DNA from: Oenanthe sinensis
Taxonomy: Eukaryota > Streptophyta > Magnoliopsida > Apiales > Apiaceae
Direction: 5' to 3'
NCBI GenBank assembly: GCA_028671895.1
Contig: CM053801.1
Coordinates: 39,126,836 to 39,190,835 of the forward strand
Length of the DNA: 64,000 bases
The position numbers and the translations under genes were made by a program. Numbering within the stretch: position 1 is the first letter of the stretch; every line of letters starts with the position of its first letter. Shown piece after piece: positions 33,895 to 46,849 of the stretch. Under the pieces are notes generated by a model. It did not search any database, was not told the origin of the DNA, and saw only the letters and a list, made by a program, of their open reading frames with translations.

Positions 33895-36800
33895 TGTTGG
33901 GGATATGTATGTAGTCACAAAGGATAGACAAAACATTGAGCAGAGTATATGATATCTTATATGGTGAAAATAAAAATAGGAAACAAATCAAAATTTATCA
34001 GATGAAAATCAAGATAACTTATCTGAATAAAAGTCGTGGCGTGAACTTAATCACTGCGCTAAAGTTGAATTTGCCCCGCTAGATACACACGAACTCATGC
34101 CAATCAATCTCCAGCATTACACAACATCTGTCTCACTGGTGTAGTACAAGGAAACAGATTGAAAACCACTCTTGATCATTACCCATAAACTTGATTATCT
34201 GTGTGTGAGAGTAATTTTTGGTTGTCTTTCCAAAACCATGGTAGAGACCTCTTTTTGTATTGATCAAAAACATAAACTTGAGGAGAACCCTCCTTTTCAC
34301 ATTGATCAAACTTTTAAAAACCCATGCGACTAGAGAGTCATTGGTCACAATATAACTGAAGAAGTTAAAGGAATAAAAGGTCTCAGATTTTAAATTTTTT
34401 TAAAAAGTTTCACACACATAAATTTAAAAAATATATTAATAAATAATATAAGTATGTTCCACAACCATGTTAGGTGAAAAAATTCTTGAACCTCTCATGG
34501 TAGTTAGTGAAAACATATATGCGCACTAAAACCTTTCTTAAATCAAAAGTGTTTTCGCAGGACATAACATTGGTAATGCCATTCACAATTTTATTATAAA
34601 ATGCCCAACATTGTAGCTGGATATTCATGAATGCTCTAGAGTCCTTAGCCTACAGGATCTCATAGGGGATTGAGCGTAACCCCCACATCCACATAGGTAA
34701 GTTCATCAAGTTTGTATTGTCGTAAACCACCCTACAAGGCTATGAACTTATTATGAAGATTAGTTCATCCTAACACATATGACAATAACAAAAATACTAT
34801 ATCACTTTTTTAATAGGAATATTAGTAGTATTACATAAACATGAGTTCTTTTGTGATTTCGCTTGACTCATTGAACTTAGACATTCCTACGATAGGTATC
34901 CATCACAATTCACTCCATAATAGGCTTCAAACTCATTCCTATTTGAGATAACTCTAACACCATGCAAATGTCATAAACTTGAGTTCTTTTGTGACTTATC
35001 ATAATTCACTCGATAATAGGTATCAAACCTATTTTGTGCCAACTCTAGCAACAAAATGTCACTGTGACCTTTACTGAGAGGATCTGCAGTATTTCTCTCA
35101 TTCTTTACATAATTGAGTGATATCACATTATTACTGATCAGATTTACACATTAGCATGCCTTAGGCGTCTATGCCTTCTCTTTCTCTTTTTCTTATAAAT
35201 TTAAATTGTGCCAACTTTTGCAAATCACACAATGCCAATCACTTTTCTTGAAATACAAACTCAATATTTGTCATCCAAATAAATATTATTTTCTCAAACA
35301 AAAATAAAATGTGCATGTAACTCAATCAACATGATATCCAATTAACTTAAGTGATTATACTATGCACATACATAATGTATTAATATTGACAAAAAAATTG
35401 GCAATCCCCACAACAAAACAAAGAGAATATCGAAAGTATTTACCTCAAAATTGTAATTTGATTAAATACCTTTGAAATTTTCTCAATATAATTAGACTGA
35501 TTTAAGACAACCCATGTGAATTTCTAATAATTTACATCTTCCTTTTCTAAGCCCTTCATATCAAAGGAAGAAGTTAGGAAGGCCTTGCTTGTGTTAACAA
35601 CATTATATTGTTCCAAATATTAACACATCATCCATATAAAAATGTATGATAACACAACTAAATTAATCAAATTTGGAATAAACACAAGTCTCATAATCAT
35701 TTACCTGAAAACCATTAGAGGTGATGGTTTTATAAAATTTTCCATACCAGACTTTGAGTGTTTGCCTAAGACCATATAATGATCTTATAGCCTCGTCATA
35801 TGTTTTGGGATCTTCCTTGAAAGAATTTATCTCTCCTCACACCTAAAAATTCTTTTTGAATTAAAAATTAGTAACAAAATCAGGTCCAAAACTTGTCTCA
35901 ATCCTAGTTTTTTTTTTCTCATTCTAGGCTCAGGAGTGTCACAAAATTTAGACAAAGAAGATGCATGAGGCAAACATGAAAGTCTTTTTCATAGGAAATA
36001 TATGCTCAAAAATTAAACATCTCTTGATTCTTTATATGAAACAAAATCATATGTAACTTTAAAAATAAGTCTATATTGAGCATCATTAAAGCCAACAAAA
36101 ATACAATCTGTCGTCTTGGGCCTGATTCTATTTCTTTGAAAATTTAGGAGCCCTATTTTCCCAAAACATTCCCACACTTTGAGATAAACATAAAAGGTTT
36201 TATCTAACCTTTTATATGGTACACGATTAAACACATAACAAGCATAAAGAATAGTTTCACCCGTACTCCAATAAAAAAATATATATGATGAGTTGCACCA
36301 GTATCCACCACTCATTCAGATATGCATACAAAAAGTTAAGTAACGACTACACACATATATTAAGGATAGTTCTCGAAAGATATCATATCTCATTCAGGCA
36401 TATTATCAAACAGATTTCAGACACGTCTTCACAAATAATAAAATAATAATCATTATAGCTCAATCTCTATACATATAAATAAATTTGTCAAATACACTGA
36501 ATTCAACTTTAGAATGTTGAGGATATGTATGTAGTCACAAGGGGTAGACAAAATATTGAGTATAGTATATGATATCTCAAATGATGAAAATAAAAATAGG
36601 GAACAAATCAAAATTTATCAGATGAAAATCAATAAAACTTATCTGAACCAAAGTCGTATCGTGAACTTAATCACTGCGCTAAAGTTGAATTTACCCGCTA
36701 CATACACACGGACTCATGACAATCATTCTCCAGCGTTACACGACATCTGTCTCACTAGTGTAGTACATGGAAATAGATTGAAAACCACTCTTGATCATTG

Positions 36801-37121
36801 TCCATAAACTTGATTATCTATGTGTGAGTAATTTTTTATTGTTTTTCCAAAACCATGGTAGAGACCTCTTTTTGTATTGATCAAAAACATGAACTTGAGG
36901 AGAACCCTCCTTTTCACATCGATCAAACTTTTAAAAACCTATGAGACTAGAGAGTCATAGGTCACAATATAAATGAAGAAGTTAAATAAACAAAATGTCT
37001 AAGATTTAAAAGTCTTTTTAAAAATCTCACACACATAAATTTTAAAAATATTTAATAAATAATATTATTTTTCTTTTGAAATAAACAGAAATTTGGAATA
37101 ATATTTATATAAATTCCAACA
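33895..37121 (-). mobile_element. Element I: old, shrunken copia element with two LTRs
   Basis: Direct repeats TGTTGGGGATATGTATG... at 33895 and TGTTGAGGATATGTATG... at 36515 are about 90 percent alike by eye. The outer ends are TG and CCAACA, and the flanks are AAAAT on both sides (33890-33894, 37122-37126). Right LTR 36515-37121 (607 bp); left LTR about 33895-34463 with a deletion of about 50 bp near its end. Coding remnants between them read on the minus strand. The total of 3.2 kb is well below a full copia element, so gag and much of pol are gone. I could not find a convincing primer site or purine tract. Confidence 0.75.
34990..36315 (-). pseudogene. Element I pol remnant
   Basis: Minus-strand scraps in pol order. 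The integrase C-terminal/hinge region is at 36315-36013 (TGETILYACYVFNRVPYKRLDK, ECFGKIGLLNF, IRPKTTDCIFVGF). Reverse transcriptase is at about 35800-35600, with the catalytic YMDDVLIFG near 35630. The RNase H tail is at about 35110-35030 (ERNTADPLSKGHSD). Numerous stops and gaps; gag, protease and the integrase core were not found. Confidence 0.7.
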
Positions 37122-37444
37122 AAAATTGTATTTGATTCTTATGAAAAGAAGCCATTCATATTTTAACAAAATTGTCTAAAAAGTATTTAATGTTATATGT
37201 TTTATATAAAAACACCATCTTGTTTTTAAAAAAAAAAATATCATTTTGTATTCTTATTGAGATTTTAAAGAATTTTTTAAAATTATTATTTTCATAACGA
37301 TAATATTAATTTATTCCATTTGTCCAAATCGAGATCATAAAAAATATTATTTAATTAAGATTAATAATTTATGAAATATTAAAATATAAATATTTGATAT
37401 AAACACAAATATAAAAATATAAAAATATAAAAATATATTTATAC
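37122..37444. other. AT-rich spacer
   Basis: No reading frame, repeat end or RNA gene recognised; runs of A and T only. Confidence 0.6.
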
Positions 37445-38318
37445 ATAATTTTTTATCATTACTTTTAAATAAAGATTAAAACTTTATTTAATATAAGAAT
37501 TATTTTTTTAATCTAATATAATTACTTTTAAAAAGTTAAAAATATTTAAAATGAAGTTTGTAACTTTGTATACATGTATACACTGTCTATATCGTATATA
37601 TTCTCCACGAAAGACAGAAGCTCAAAACAAAGTGTTGTAAAAAGTAGTAATCGGAATTAGACCGGCACCGGACACGAATTAATCGGAATGATTAATTGAA
37701 TAATCTGAAATTTAATTAGTTTGGTGAATTACCGAACATGAATTAATAGATAATTTTTTATCATTACTTTTAAATAAAGATTAAAACTTTATTTAATATA
37801 AGAATTATTTTTTTAATCTAATATAATTACTTTTAAAAAGTTAAAAATATTTAAAATGAAGTTTGTAACTTTGTATACATGTATACACTGTCTATATCGT
37901 ATATATTCTCCACGAAACACAGAAGCTCAAAACAAAGTGTTGTAAAAAGTAGTAATCGGAATTAGACCGGCACCGGACACGAATTAATTGGAATGATTAA
38001 TTGAATAATCTGAAATTTAATTAGTTTGGTGAATTACCGAACGTGAATTACAAAACAAAGTGTTGTAAAAAGTAGTAATCGGAATTAGACCGGCACCGAA
38101 CACGAATTAATCGGAATGATTAATTGAATAATCTGAAATTTAATTAGTTTGGTGAATTACCGAACATGAATTAATAGATACAAAACAAAGTGTTGTAAAA
38201 AGTAGTAATCGGAATTAGACCGGCACCGGACACGAATTAATCGGAATGATTAATTGAATAATCTAAAATTTAATTAGTTTGGTGAATTACCGAACATGAA
38301 TTACCGAACATGAATAAT
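37445..38318. repeat. Complex tandem array upstream of patellin
   Basis: A 305-bp unit is present twice (37445-37749 and 37750-38050). Its second part, about 123-130 bp beginning CAAAACAAAGTGTTG, is repeated further: starts at 37623, 37928, 38051 and 38181. Copies are nearly identical. The first part ends in a stretch (37568-37632 and 37872-37937) that resembles the patellin TATA/transcript-start region at 39247-39309. Confidence 0.85.
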
Positions 38319-39246
38319 TTATCATATCAAGTATCTAAATATCTATCAGTTAAAATTTTTTAAAACCATATTTTAAAAATGAATATTTTATGACCATTTT
38401 TTTATTATTCTTTTTTCTATTAAATTTTATTTTACGTTATTATTATTTTATTATACTAATTTTATATTTGTGATTGTTGATATTATAGTATAAAAATAAA
38501 GAAATAAATTAACTAATTGTCTTCAAAATAGATAAAGAATAATTATAGATGTGAAATATAATTTACAATAAGAGAAGTTAATAATTATAATGTGTTTTTT
38601 AAAATTTATAAAAAATAAAATAATTTAAGACGAATAATAATAAATAAATATTATTTTAATTATAACATACATCAACTACATAACTTTAGCTGAATTTTGG
38701 GACCCTTCAACAAAGGAGGCCTTGTGCAAGAGACCTGTTTGCACATACTTTTAGTCCACACTGTAAATCACCAAATATTAAAATCATATTCAAATGGATA
38801 AAATTTAAAAGGTTGATTAAATTTTAAAATAGTTATGAAAGTAATATTGTAGTGCAACTTTTATTTTAACTCAAAAAATATTTTCTAATTTCATATTATA
38901 CCAATAATAATAAATATTTTGTATCTAATATTAAACTTGCTCCAAACAATATTACATAATTCGCAAGTGATTGTTCAACTATTAAATAAGTTAAAAAAAT
39001 ATAAGCATCATTTTATGTCAAATGAGCGATTTATATGATCCAATATTTTATTAATAACTTTTATTTAAATTTATAATAATTTTTATTTGATTAATTTTAA
39101 AACTGAAATTGAATATTTCGGATCAAAATCGAAACCGAAACTGAAACTAATTCTTCAATTGCGATTATCAATTTCAAAAACGACTTCTCATTACATTTTC
39201 GATTTTATCTAAAAAAACAAACCGAAACGATCTGTCTATATCAAAC
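38319..39246. other. AT-rich intergenic DNA 5' of patellin
   Basis: Very AT-rich, no coding frame. A run with GAAACCGAAACTGAAACT (39130-39150) lies close to the gene. Probably distal promoter, but no specific site can be supported. Confidence 0.5.
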
Positions 39247-39350
39247 ATATACACCTGTCTATATATTGTATATATTCTCCACCGAAAGACAAAAATCCGA
39301 AGCAAAGTACTAATACTACTGAGAACTAACTAGACTTTCCAAACCCAAAA
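39247..39350 (+). promoter_or_regulatory. Patellin core promoter and 5' UTR
   Basis: Two TATATATT-type boxes (39260-39278) are followed by TTCTCCACCGAAAG and about 60 bp to the ATG at 39351 in context AAAAATGGC, a good plant start context. Related sequence is duplicated in the array at 37568-37632 and 37872-37937. Confidence 0.5.
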
Positions 39351-41346
39351 ATGGCCGCCGAAAGCCCTACGAAATATCCACCGGAAACTCCCACTAACCC
39401 ACCGGAAAAATCTACAGAGCCCATTTCAGTAACAGAGAAAGAAACCCCACTTGACCCTTCACCAACAACTCAAGAACAAGACCAAAAAGAACCAATCCAA
39501 GAAGCCCCAGAAGCTGAAAAGCCCCAAAAAGTCCCTGAATCACAAGGCTCTTTCAAAGAAGAAAGCAACAAAGTAAAAGATCTTTCAGATCCAGAGTTAA
39601 AGTCACTTGATGAACTAAAAACCCATGTTCAACAACTAGGTGAACCTCAAATTTATGGGGTCCCACTTTTAGTAGATGAGAGAAGTGATGTCATTTTATT
39701 GAAGTTTTTAAGGGCTAGGGAGTTTAAAGTAAAGGAAGCATTTTTAATGCTAAAAGACACTTTGAAATGGAGACATGAGTTTGGGATTGAGAGTTTAGTT
39801 GATGAGAATCTTGGTGATGATCTCGAAAAGGTTGTGTTTAGTGATGGTTTTGATAAAGATGGTCATCCTGTTTGTTATAATGTGTATGGTGAGTTTCAGA
39901 ATAAGGACTTGTATAAAAAGACTTTTGGTGATCAAGAGAAGAGGAATAAGTTTCTTAAGTGGAGGATTCAGTTTTTAGAGAGGAGTATTAGGAAGCTCGA
40001 TTTTAGTCCTGGTGGTATAAACACTATTTTTCAGGTTAGTGATCTTAAGAATTCTCCGGGACCGGGGAAGACGGAACATAGGATAGCTACTAAGCAGGCT
40101 TTGCAGTTGCTTCAGGATAATTATCCCGAGTTTGTTGCGAAGCAGGTATCGTTTTTTTTATCTTGTAAATGGACTAAAGATTGCATTTTGATAGATGTTT
40201 TGGTTGCTGGAATTGTGTTTATTTGTTAGGATGTGTTTGCTTTATAAAATCGCATTATGTTAAAACGTAGTAGATGTGATTATCTTAGCTGCATTGATGT
40301 TGCACCAAGTAGCTGATCAGATGAGATGTTAAATTCTTCTGCAAGCCTATTTTGTACTGGGATTATTCATATATGTTAAGTTATATCTGAAACTTGCATC
40401 AAATTGTAATGTATGCACTAGTCTTGTTTATTGTTGTGTAATTGTTACTTGCCGATAATTTAGTTGTGCAAAACGGGGGTTGCTCTAATATATAGTTGGT
40501 GTTTTTGTGATTCACCAAGGTGTTCATCAATGTCCCTTGGTGGTATCTGGCCTTTTATACGATGATCAGTCCGTTCATGACGCAGAGGACCAAAAGCAAG
40601 TTCGTATTTGCCAGCCCTGCCAGAACTGCAGAAACACTTTTCAAGTGAGTCCTAGCTGCAACTTTGTATATTAAACATTTGAACTAGTGATTTTAATACT
40701 ATATATAGGCTTTCATTCTAAAACACTGTGTATATGCATGATTGGGCAAACAGATACATTGCCCCAGAACAAGTACCTATACAATATGGTGGTTTAAGTG
40801 TAGATTTTTGTGATTGTAATCCTGCATTCACTAACAATGATCCAGCATCAGAGATTACTATTAAACCAGCCACCAAGCAAACTGTGGAAATCCTTGTAAA
40901 CGAGGTGCTTTTGCAATACCCCTTGTCATTATGATTCTGATAGCAGTAGTCTAAATCTTTTTGTCTGGATTTATTATTCATTTATTATATGTATTCGCTT
41001 AAAGTTTATGCACTATACTACATACAGTACCTTTTACCATCAAACAACGCACTTATAAGTTATATCTTACATTGTTGGTATGAAAATACAGAGGTGCACT
41101 ATTATATGGGAATTGCGGGTAGTCGGTTGGGAAGTGAGCTACAGTGCTGAATATGTGCCAAGAACTGAAGGTAGCTACACTGTTATCATACACAAGGCAA
41201 AGAAGATGTCCCCGACTGATGAACCAGTCGTTTCCAACAGCTTCAAAATCACTGAGCTCGGTAAGCTATTGCTTACTGTTGATAATTCTACTTCCAAGAA
41301 GAAGAAGCTGCTTTACAGGTTCAAGGTGGAACCGTTGTGCAATTAA
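39351..41346 (+). CDS. Patellin, SEC14-GOLD phosphoinositide-binding protein
   Basis: Four exons by GT-AG rules: 39351-40145, 40520-40644, 40754-40904, 41092-41346. They join in frame to 442 codons including the stop (441 residues). Domains: an acidic, Pro/Glu/Lys-rich N-terminus (1-85); CRAL-TRIO N and SEC14 lipid-binding domains (about 95-310: DVILLKFLRAREFKV, HPVCYNVYGEF, DNYPEFVAKQVFINVPWWY, SPFMTQRTKSKFVF); then a GOLD domain (about 330-436: VGWEVSYSAEYVP, LLLTVDN) ending in a basic KKKKLLYRFKVEP. Patellins bind phosphoinositides and act at membranes and the cell plate. The core is closest to Arabidopsis patellin-3/4-type sequences as I remember them, with a short N-terminus. No stops or frame breaks: the only intact host gene here. 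A competing reading through intron 1 ends 27 codons after 40145 and is unlikely. Confidence 0.93.
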
Positions 41347-44300
41347 AGATCTTCAGTTCAAGTGTTGCATGGGACTTTATGAGACTTAGTTTTCGTTTTT
41401 TTTGGAGGGTGGTTTTAGAGCTTAGAAATTTTACTTGTCATCCAGATTAATATTATGAATTGGTTCTTGTTTATGAAGTTTATGTATTCGACTGTAAGCT
41501 TTTTGGTGGTCTCTTGTCCTTTTGGAGGAAGGAGGCAAGGTTTGTAATGATTGGCCCATGATATCGACCTGGTCTTGACATGGACCTATAAACTAAAGTG
41601 ATGAGCGAGACTCGGGGATTGAAGGTTTAATCTGAGGTCAGAAGCATAGATGGCAAGCTAATGTTGTAAACATGTGCATCTTCTCTCAGTGTTGGCATCT
41701 TCACTTGCTGTGTGTTACATTTCTATTCCACACCATACATCTGTCTAGAATGACGAATGTGTGTATACTTTTCATCGATCTGTCTCTAGACTTGAGCTGA
41801 AATTAGACATCTATTGTCTGAGTTGATAATGTGGAGCAAGTTTCTGAACCATGCCCAACACGATATGATATAATTTTTCTGTACTCTTATAGTCTTTTAC
41901 TCCTGTTTGATTTTATTTCACGGTTGATATTTTAGCACACATCTTTAGTAGTTTTGATTATATAGTTTAAATTATTATTTTTAAAATTTTCTTTTTTTGA
42001 ATAAAAATATTAAACTAAAATTTTTATTCAGAATTTTTTTTAAAAAAATAATAATTTCAATTACGTAGTCACAGTGGGAGTATATTGTATATATTGTATG
42101 AGTTGATAATGTGAAACAATGTCTTATAGTCATAGATGGAAGTCACAGCTAGCCGCTTTTTTGACGGAGAGAACCATTTATGGTTATAACTGCTAATTTG
42201 ATGCAAGAGATGATGGTCTAAGTAGTAAATGCATATCCTTTATCGTCGTCCCGATCTTCAAATGTGATTTTCTCTCACCAAGCGGTAAATTCATATTTAT
42301 ATTATTTGATCTCGTACCGTAAATCATATTCGATTTAAATGATTTTGTATTCAATTTTAAATTGTTATCGAATCTAGTATTTCAGATTAGTTTCGGTTAA
42401 TTTTTTAATTTGTGTAATTTTTAATTTAGATTAAATCGATTTTCGGATCATTATCGAATTATGTAAGTCGAATATAAAATTGAGTCTCAGTTTCATATAT
42501 ATCAATTCAATTTTTCGGAATCAGGTTCTTGATATGATTTATATTTGTGTTTATATAAGCCGAAATGGGAATGCTCACTCTGCAAGGAGATCTTCTCCTC
42601 TTTGCTGCTTCATCGGTAATTATGCAACTTAACTTATCACTTATCACTTTGAATTTGTTATTTGCATGTAACTAGCTATATATGTGTATGTCTATATAGA
42701 TTTGGTCTTCGGTGAGAACATATCAGGTAAAAATAGTAGTGTCGTAAAAAACGGAAATCAGACTATACTAACTCTTCAATATATTTCTGGCTGGAAGTAC
42801 CCCTGATCCCAGTAGACCCAAATAATTCGATCGGGACACCGAATAATTAATATTAATTATGTGAAAATAATTATGTGTTTATATATATAATTTTTGATTC
42901 AAAAAATATCAAACAGGACAATCAATATTTATTAGTTGGAGCAAAAAGTCGTTTCTAGAAATGCTGAACACTGTCAATTCATTGTAAATAGTTTGCTCTA
43001 ATAAATTTTATTATTTGACTTTTATACAAATATTCGTATATTAAAAGAATAATGATTATATCTTAAACTTTTATATAAAAAATTTAAAAATATTATATAC
43101 AAATATATTTTTATACATTTTAAAATATATAAAAAGGTCTATAATTATAACAAAAATTTTGAGATAAAAGAGAGTATAAATTTTATTTTTAATATAAAAG
43201 AATAAATTTGACCATTTCTAACTGGAGAACTACCTTGGGTCCCCCAAACTGTTCCAACAGTTAACACTACTATGTTGGCTAAATTATTACTCCCTCTCTC
43301 GTCCTAATTTGATTTTTATGGTCAAATCCATCACTCATAATTAAAAATTATTAATTTATAATTTTAAAATATTTAAAATTATATTTTAAAATAAATTATA
43401 TATATTTTTAATAATATAATTTTTATAATTCCTTTCAGTTATATAATATATAATTTTCAACCCATAAATAATTTGGGATGGATTTAATATTACCATGAGA
43501 TTTGCGGCCAAACCTCAAGTGTGTTGGATATATCTAGGTAACATGTAAATTAAAATACTCTCTCGGTCTTTGAGACCTTTGCTTTTTTCGGGTATTTTAT
43601 GTTTGATAAAAAAATAGTTTTTATAATTTGTTTTAATTTTTTTTAAAAAATCTAATAATAAAAATATTTATTAAAGAAGTTAAAATAATATATAAAATTA
43701 TCTTTTATACACCTGCAAAAAAAATTAAAAGATAGTTTTTTAAAATAAAGAGAGTAATAACCAAACATAATGGAACACAAATACCTATTGCTTTTTATTT
43801 TTGATACAATAACTTTTTATAAAATAATTTGGATATATATTTTTGATATAAGAATTTGTGTTCTATTCAATTTGAGTAGTGCTAGTTTGTCAAAAAGATG
43901 AATAAATTTGAGTAGTGTTAAAAGTCGATAACTTCTCTGATTATCTTTTAACATCAAAGGTCTTGTGAAATGATAATTAGATGAACTTTGAATTTTCTTA
44001 TATATAAAAATTTACATATACTCTTCTTTTCCATATTTAAACACACTCATTTAGAGCAAAATCGTAGTTGAATATAGCGTTCATGCCCACAATCTACTGT
44101 TAAACCTCCATAAATCAATACGGACCGGAAAATTATATTCATTTGACGAGGTTATTCATTTATATCGAGGTTCTATTGTACTAATTATTCAAACACAAAT
44201 GAACACAAATGATCAAGCAACTGAATGGAACGCACAGTTTCACACATAATTACAACCACATTGTTATTAAAACATTATACATTACCAATACAACAAACTT

Positions 44301-44557
44301 CTACGGCTTCTACTGAAACCTCATACCACTACTACTTCAAATATACTCTCTGTTTGAAAATATTAATTATTTCAGAGGGAGTAAAACATTACATTTACAA
44401 ATCTAACACACTTGAAGTTTGTAGGCAAACCTCATGGTACTAGTACTTAGATATATGCAATACACAAACACACTTAAAACTACACTAAAGATAGCAAAAC
44501 AGGACATGTACTTGTCGAAACCTTGTGAACCTGGGCCAATAACATCAAGATTGTTAA
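41347..44557. other. Patellin 3' UTR then AT-rich intergenic DNA
   Basis: The first about 150-500 bp is probably patellin 3' UTR (TATTATGAATTG region at 41450). Beyond that I see no gene. Two short 'ACTCCCTCTCTCGTCC'-type boxes (43292 and 43555) and a mini inverted repeat at 44324-44365 (TACTCTCTG...CAGAGGGAGTA) are signatures of small plant MITEs. A possible fragment at 42560-42616 (CTCACTCTGCAAGGAG...) could not be assigned. Confidence 0.5.
43555..43757. mobile_element. Probable MITE, about 200 bp
   Basis: The left end TACTCTCTCGGTCTTTG and right end AAATAAAGAGAGTAA form an imperfect inverted repeat around AT-rich DNA with no ORF, typical of the 'ACTCCCTCCGTC' class of plant MITEs. The target duplication is not clear. 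Confidence 0.4.
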
Positions 44558-45746
44558 CTAGACACAGGTCACATTAATCATCTGGCCAAGGTACACGAGA
44601 TGCAGTGAGAGTGATATGATTGTCATCATATTAGCGTACGAGGCAATCCTGTTCAGCTTCTTTAACTTCTCACTCAACCTAGTGGTTTGGGTTTCACCTT
44701 CGGCTTCCTCCTGTCTTTCTGTTGTAGCAGATACCGGATCACCAGCATCGTCTGCTATTCCCGAGCTTGGATGAGCTGTAATTATTCCTCTTCCTGCATC
44801 CTTTTCCAACTTTTGTCTCTCAGACTTTACCTGTGGCTCATTCATGAAAAAAATTAGTCCAATGATGCAAGATACATATATTTCTTTCTAAACTAAAGAT
44901 TTGATTTTAAGAGATAAACATTAGTTGGTTTGATAAACATCATTAATTTAATTAAAGAGCTGGTTAATCTGGTGCTATGTTTATATATCTCATCTAATTC
45001 TCACTAGAACTTGGAATATAATATCCAATTAAATATCCTTGTAGCAAGGAAATGATGTGCATATATAAGAAACGGACAATCATTACCCTTGTAGCAAGAG
45101 GCTCCAAGTAAAGTAAGTTTCCCATGGACATCAAGAGTGCTACAATTATGTTGAGAGCATGAACCACTTCCAGCCAGTTTGGAAAAATACTTTCCCCATG
45201 GTTCAAAAATGTGTTGTGAGTAGGGCTGCAAATGAATAGAGCTATTCGTGAACAAAACTCGAGCTCGGCTCGTTTAAGTGAGCTCGACTCTGTTCGTTTA
45301 TTAAAAGAACCTGATCTTGAACATAAAAATTTGTTCGGTTAGTAAACGAACCCGAGCCGAGCTTTATGCTAGTTCGGCTCGAGCTCGGCTCGTTTAGCTC
45401 GGGATCAGCTCGAGTTCGGCTCGAGTTCGTCTAGCTCGGCTCGGATAAAATTTATATATATTATAAATAAAAAAATATTATGAATAATTTAAATATTTAT
45501 ATAATATTTAATATATTAATGTTTATATGAAATTATTCATATTATATATATATATTGTTAAAAAAAGAATAAGTGTATACTATATATGTGGTTTTTGTTT
45601 TTTTTATAGATACTAAGAATCAGATTCAGGCATTTGCCTCCCAATTGAGATTGTGAGATTCAGAGATTGTGAGTAGATGAGAATATGAGATGACCCTATG
45701 TGGCTATGTGCAATAATGTGCTTACGGCTTACCTATTTGGCCATTT

Positions 45747-45962
45747 GGGGGGGGGGGGGGATGAAATAATATCTACCGCCTAAAATATTTATAGTTTGAT
45801 TATGTATTTGTGTAAATTGTGAATCTGTGATGTACTGATGTGTCATAATTCTTGAACATTTTATTTTTAAAATCTCTAAATATAATAATTAACACAAATT
45901 CAAATTTTATATTATGTTTTTATTATGATATGTATAAATATACACACACACACACACACACA
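45747..45962. repeat. Simple repeats inside element J: G14 and (AC)10
   Basis: An unbroken run of 14 G (45747-45760) and an (AC)n tract (45942-45962). Further (AT)n tracts lie at about 46027-46043 and 46303-46332. Confidence 0.9.
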
Positions 45963-46300
45963 TATTATAATGTATTTACATTTGATTATTTGAATCATAT
46001 TTAATATATTAATTTTTATGTGACTATATATATATATATATATAACATACATAATTTTATAATCTTTTAATTTTCTTAAATTGATTACAATCTCATTTTA
46101 GAAAATGAATATCAATTTTATTTAATTTGTCAAAATTAAAAAATTGATTAAACCATGTCATTTTTCTCACAAGTCACAACACAAATATGAAATTTGGAAT
46201 TCAACACCAAGAATTAAAAAAAACAACTTATGACCTATTCAACTTCGATCACATAGAGAAATTGACCATAATTAAATATGTTATATTTGTATTATTATAC

Positions 46301-46340
<40 letters not shown>

Positions 46341-46352
46341 TATAATACATTA

Positions 46353-46849
46353 AATTTGGGAATATCATTAAATTAAATATATCTTGACATCTGTACGGTT
46401 GGATCGTCGAGAAATATTTTTAAAAAAATGGAAAGAACAATTCGTGACAAAACACTAGTTACGAATTCTAGTCAATATAGTAGTGATATACTAAGACCTC
46501 CAACCAAATTAATTTTTTATTTATTTAAAATTTAGAAATATCATTATATTAGATATATCTTGACATCCGTACGGTTGGATTGTCGAGAAATATTTTAAAA
46601 GAATAGAAATAACAATTCGTGACAATGCACTAGTTACGAGTACTAGTTAATATAGTAGTGATATACTAAGATCTCCTACCAAATTAATTTTTTATTTTTT
46701 TAAAATTTGGGGATATCATTATATTATATATATCTTGACATTCATATGGTTAGATTATCGAGAAATATTTTTAGAAAAATAGAAACAACAATTCGTGACA
46801 AAACACTAGTTACGAGTACTAGTCAAGTAGTCAATATAGTAATGATATA
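46353..46849. repeat. 175-bp tandem repeat of element J, interrupted by K
   Basis: Units start with AATTTGGGAATATCATTA-like sequence at 46353, 46529 and 46704, and the fourth at 57322 on the other side of element K. Each contains CTTGACATCCGTACGGTTGGAT and ACTAGTTACGAGTACTAGT-like palindromic stretches. Element K is inserted near the end of the third unit. Confidence 0.85.

Noticed and set aside
40728..40934. Separate small gene starting MYMHDWANRYIAPEQ
   Set aside because: It is patellin exon 3 read through its upstream intron; splice sites at 40754 and 40904 fit the family.
41144..41389. Second frame over patellin exon 4
   Set aside because: Shadow; the GOLD domain lies in the other frame.
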